This document shows, in pieces, positions 19,118 through 21,552 of a stretch of 21,552 nt of DNA. The stretch's first letter is position 1. The number at the start of each line of letters is the position of its first letter. Source of the DNA: a virus. The notes beneath the pieces were generated by a model. It was given only the letters and a program-made list of their open reading frames with translations. It was not told the origin of the DNA and ran no database searches. The stretch is from positions 1 to 21,552 of the IMG/VR virus record IMGVR_UViG_3300042896_000495. The stretch is one strand, 5' to 3'. Made by a program: the position numbers and the translations under genes.

Positions 19118-19659
19118 TCTACTCACAAGCAGGCCAATTGCCTCACCATCAGTACTGCTTCGTCGAAGCATCCTTCCTCGGATTGTCCGGGACAGCATTC
19201 ATCCCCTGCGTCTGGTTCGGCCTAGTATCCATCCCAGGTCGGATGTGGGGTTGCACCATCATGCTCGAATGCGGAGCGGTCTATCGAGCCGTACCACCCC
19301 ACGCCATAACATTCAGCTCCGATCCAGAGATTGAATGGACACCTCAGCAAGCCCAGCGATGGGACTGCTACGGCACCGATTTCACCACCATCGAGTACAC
19401 CTTCCTCCGAGGACTCGAATGCCAGGTCAAATGCGCCGATCAAATAATCACCGGCGACTACCTCTTCACCGCCGCTCCCATCGGCGATAGCTGGAGCCGA
19501 CAACCCAACCAAGCCAAGGAATTCATGTTCATCCGAACCGATGGCGAACGACTCACCATCCAGCCCACCGATAAGGTCATCTTCATCGAGAAGTCATTCA
19601 CCGAACCTCAATGGCCCACCGGCCTGCGAACCACCGACAAAATCTACACCTGCGAATGA
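19114..19659 (+). CDS. conserved-type phage hypothetical protein (181 aa)
   Basis: The protein starts MIYSQAGQLPHHQYCFVEAS. It contains the pattern F-I-P-C-V-W-F-G-L-V-S-I-P-G-R-M-W-G, then MLECGAVYRAVPPHAITF, WTPQQAQRWDCYG, and WSRQPNQAKEFMFI before a LTIQPTDKVIF segment. This matches the layout of a phage protein found in many genomes, whose role is not established. Its size and lack of membrane segments suggest a soluble protein. Confidence 0.75.
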   Translation: MIYSQAGQLPHHQYCFVEASFLGLSGTAFIPCVWFGLVSIPGRMWGCTIMLECGAVYRAVPPHAITFSSDPEIEWTPQQAQRWDCYGTDFTTIEYTFLRGLECQVKCADQIITGDYLFTAAPIGDSWSRQPNQAKEFMFIRTDGERLTIQPTDKVIFIEKSFTEPQWPTGLRTTDKIYTCE

Positions 19660-19841
19660 AAACCAAAAAGAAAAGCACAGTCATTACAATCGACTCAGAA
19701 CTTCATTCCGAGCTGCGCGCTGTTAGCGAAAAGCATGGAATCAAGATCGGATTTCTCGCTGAAAAAGCGGTGAGAGAACTGCTGGAAAAGATGAGCAATA
19801 CGACGCAAGTAAGCGCATCATTGACGGCAGTCACCCATTAG
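19656..19841 (+). CDS. ribbon-helix-helix-type small protein, paralogue of 17098 gene (61 aa)
   Basis: The product starts MKTKKKSTVITIDSELHSEL. It has the same strand-helix-helix pattern as the 17098 gene, with ITIDSELHSELRAVSEKHGI, IGFLAEKAVRELLEK, and a Ser/Thr-rich tail. The two paralogues bracket the chain of overlapping genes, one at each end. It starts in an ATGA junction. DNA-binding regulation is a reasonable guess. Confidence 0.66.
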   Translation: MKTKKKSTVITIDSELHSELRAVSEKHGIKIGFLAEKAVRELLEKMSNTTQVSASLTAVTH

Positions 19842-19923
19842 TAAGCGATTCGTACCGTGTGGTACGGACAACACCCTCTGGCCACCATGAAGCGGCGGTC
19901 GGAGGGACAAATTTCCTAAAACT
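19842..19923 (+). promoter_or_regulatory. intergenic hairpins upstream of the helicase gene
   Basis: The 82-bp gap holds two inverted repeats. CGTACC/GGTACG (19851-19866, GTGT loop) contains GTGTGGTAC, also present on the minus strand at 12768-12776. CCCTCTGGCC/GGTCGGAGGG (19874-19883 with 19897-19906) pairs over 10 bp with two G-U pairs and a 13-nt loop. No T run follows. The gap ends a chain of overlapping genes and starts a new one, so a regulatory role is plausible. Confidence 0.45.
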
Positions 19924-21003
19924 ATGAATCTAAGAGAATACCAACAGAAAGCAGTCGAGTGGGCCAAAACTAGCGATGGTCTGATCATCGCACCGGCTGG
20001 CAGCGGCAAGACCTGGATTGCCGCGAGCATTATCAAGAACTATCAAAACTGCGGATCTGGATTGAGATTCGGATGGCTTGCTCCAACCCGTGAGACATGC
20101 CAGCAAGCGCGAACATCTCTCCGTGTTGCCGGTGTGCCTGATGAGATTGTGGATGTCCGCTGTCCGCATGAGTCAGTGGACTTCAGCAAGAAGGACATGC
20201 TCATCGTGGACGAAGCGAAGCACAGTCCTGCCGCTGGATGGCGTCGCATCATCGAGTCCTGTAACGGGCTGCGTTATGGCTTTGATGCGACTCCATGGTG
20301 CGACGATGAAGAGCGCAATGCCGTAACGCAAACACTCTTCCACAACCGCACCTACGAAATCAAACGGAGCGACATCGGTGATTCATTGGCCGACGCTTAT
20401 CTCGAAATCAGCGATGCTACCGACCTCAACATCCAGCAGAAGATCGATGACAACATCGAGCGGTTGTTCACCACGCGCCGTCGGTACATGCGGATAAGTG
20501 ACGACGAATTGAAGCGCATGTGCGCCTGGGAATCGCTCGTTGAAATCGGCATATGCGAGAACCGTGAGCGCAACGATTACGCCATCGACTACGCGCTAGA
20601 CCACCTCGACATGCAGACGCTCATTCTCATCCCGCGCATCACGCTTGGCGAGGACTACGAAAAGCGCATTCCGAATTCTCTGCTCGTCCATTCCAAGATT
20701 GCGAAGAAGCAGCGCAAGGCGGCGATGGAGGAGTTCAAGGCTGGCAACCTGCGGACCATGATTGCTACATCACTGGCCGACGAAGGACTTGATCTTCCAA
20801 ATGTCGAACTGCTGATTATGGTCAGCGGCGGTCGTTCATCACAGAAGACGATCCAGCGAGCAAGTCGCGCACTGCGGAAAACAGATTCCAAAAACTGTGC
20901 GACAATCGTGGACTTTTCTGACAAGTTCCACCCCATCGGAGCATACCACGCAAAGAAGCGAATGGCATGCTACCGTCAACTCGGTTGCGTCTTCCTCCAA
21001 TGA
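19924..21003 (+). CDS. SF2 DEAD-like helicase (359 aa)
   Basis: The protein starts MNLREYQQKAVEWAKTSDGL. It has Walker A APAGSGKT (residues 23-30), motif Ia with APTRET, motif II DEAKH (96-100), and motif III DATPW. A second RecA-like domain has TLILIPRITLGEDY and TMIATSLADEGLDLP, and motif VI QRASRALRK. The DEAK-H form with DATP is atypical but occurs in phage helicases, which unwind or remodel DNA during replication or recombination. It ends in an ATGA junction with the SSB gene. Confidence 0.88.
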   Translation: MNLREYQQKAVEWAKTSDGLIIAPAGSGKTWIAASIIKNYQNCGSGLRFGWLAPTRETCQQARTSLRVAGVPDEIVDVRCPHESVDFSKKDMLIVDEAKHSPAAGWRRIIESCNGLRYGFDATPWCDDEERNAVTQTLFHNRTYEIKRSDIGDSLADAYLEISDATDLNIQQKIDDNIERLFTTRRRYMRISDDELKRMCAWESLVEIGICENRERNDYAIDYALDHLDMQTLILIPRITLGEDYEKRIPNSLLVHSKIAKKQRKAAMEEFKAGNLRTMIATSLADEGLDLPNVELLIMVSGGRSSQKTIQRASRALRKTDSKNCATIVDFSDKFHPIGAYHAKKRMACYRQLGCVFLQ

Positions 21004-21362
21004 GTGCATCAATTACAACGACAACAAACGAAACAGCCACGCCCACAGAGAACGTGGTTTATCTGATCGGCGAACTTCGAGGTATCAGCCGTCAAACAGA
21101 AACCAAAACGGGTGCGCTTATGGTGCGCCGCGTTATATCCGTCGCTCGCCATTGGACGGATGCGGATGGCCGATTCCACGAAGATTACGACGAATTCGAG
21201 CTGTCCTCATGGGGCCAAGTTGCGGAGAAGATCATGGAAGTCGGCAATGGCGCGCTGGTGCGTGTCAAAGGCCGTGTGAAGGTTGAGAAGTGGTCGGACG
21301 GTGGTGACACGAAATCAGCCGTTCGAATCGCTGCCGAGAACGTCACTATCCTTTGTTACTGA
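21000..21362 (+). CDS. ssb: single-stranded DNA-binding protein (120 aa)
   Basis: The start MSASITTTTNETATPTENVV was chosen for its ATGA overlap with the helicase; an earlier in-frame ATG lies inside that gene. An OB-fold course follows: VVYLIGELRGISRQTETKTG, VRRVISVARHWTDADG, FELSSWGQVAEKIMEVGNGA, and LVRVKGRVKVEKWSDGG. This is typical of SSB. The C-terminus stops at ILCY right after the last strand, so the acidic tail that normally recruits partners is absent. It would protect single-stranded DNA in the replication module. Confidence 0.82.
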   Translation: MSASITTTTNETATPTENVVYLIGELRGISRQTETKTGALMVRRVISVARHWTDADGRFHEDYDEFELSSWGQVAEKIMEVGNGALVRVKGRVKVEKWSDGGDTKSAVRIAAENVTILCY

Positions 21363-21366
21363 GCGA

Positions 21367-21552
21367 ATGAGTAAATCAAACAAACCCATCGTTGCCGTTG
21401 ACCCTGGTGTCGGCGGCGGATTCGCAGTCAACACACCGGATGGAATCGTCCTGTTAAAGATGCCGGAATCACTGCCGGACATCTGCGCGCTGATCAATCA
21501 GCTAAAGGTGGCCAACTCAGAGTTATGGATCGAGGAGCTTCCGAACTTTGTG
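21367..21552 (+). CDS. RuvC-like Holliday junction resolvase, 5' part only
   Basis: The first 62 codons are visible before the window edge and read MSKSNKPIVAVDPGVGGGFA, with the acidic strand VAVDPGVGGGFAV at residues 8-20 and a second acidic pair at WIEELP. In the RNase H-like fold these are the first catalytic Asp and a following Glu region. Phage resolvases of this kind cut branched DNA before packaging. It starts 4 bases after the SSB stop. The rest of the active site is outside the window. Confidence 0.75.
   Translation, partial: MSKSNKPIVAVDPGVGGGFAVNTPDGIVLLKMPESLPDICALINQLKVANSELWIEELPNFV

Noticed and set aside
1-21552. CRISPR arrays, tRNA genes, insertion sequences, attachment sites
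   Set aside because: No regularly spaced repeats, no T-arm with cloverleaf context, no transposase and no integrase or long terminal duplication were seen by eye.

Overview
The window looks like part of a tailed double-stranded DNA phage genome (Caudoviricetes). It has two divergent arms. Late structural and lysis genes run leftward on the minus strand (1-6673). Early and middle genes run rightward on the plus strand (6835-21552). The arms meet at a 161-bp control region at 6674-6834. No integrase, rRNA, tRNA, insertion sequence or CRISPR array is visible. The host cannot be named. A lipoprotein-like spanin candidate and a spanin-like gene overlap suggest a Gram-negative host, which is inference.

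Leftward arm, in transcription order: a small-terminase-like helix-turn-helix protein, a PD-(D/E)XK nuclease-like protein, a 193-nt structured leader, the probable major capsid protein and a strong terminator. A second terminator follows, then an acidic 95-aa protein and two paralogous small virion-like proteins that share an N-terminal module. Next come a tail fibre with a C-terminal S74 chaperone, its small neighbour proteins, two holin-like membrane proteins and an overlapping spanin-like pair. The lysis-end genes are joined by 4-bp ATGA overlaps. The large terminase, portal and tail tube genes must lie outside the window.

Rightward arm, block 1 (6835-12428): about twenty small accessory genes, mostly unrecognised, plus a lysozyme-like protein and a GNAT-like protein. 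The first genes of this block lack Shine-Dalgarno sequences and often start in the context AATCCCATG. Several are separated by RNA-like hairpins capped by GNRA tetraloops. These hairpins come in two families (A at 7323 and 7989, B at 8344 and 8749). In each family the paired arms have changed together while the flanks stayed constant. This is the strongest candidate for something undescribed here.

Block 2 (12429-14304): a 395-bp apparently non-coding, inverted-repeat-rich region, a promoter, a coiled-coil protein, a second promoter with a structured leader, an excisionase-like DNA-binding protein and an HNH-type zinc protein.

Block 3 (14305-21552): a DNA metabolism module with a RecT-like annealing protein, a RecE-like exonuclease, a possible ssDNA-binding protein, ThyX, an SF2 helicase, an SSB and a RuvC-like resolvase cut by the window edge. 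Between ThyX and the helicase lies a chain of eleven small genes with ten consecutive 4-bp (A/G)TGA junctions, many preceded by clear GGAGG-type sites. The first early genes and this chain therefore appear to start translation in different ways.
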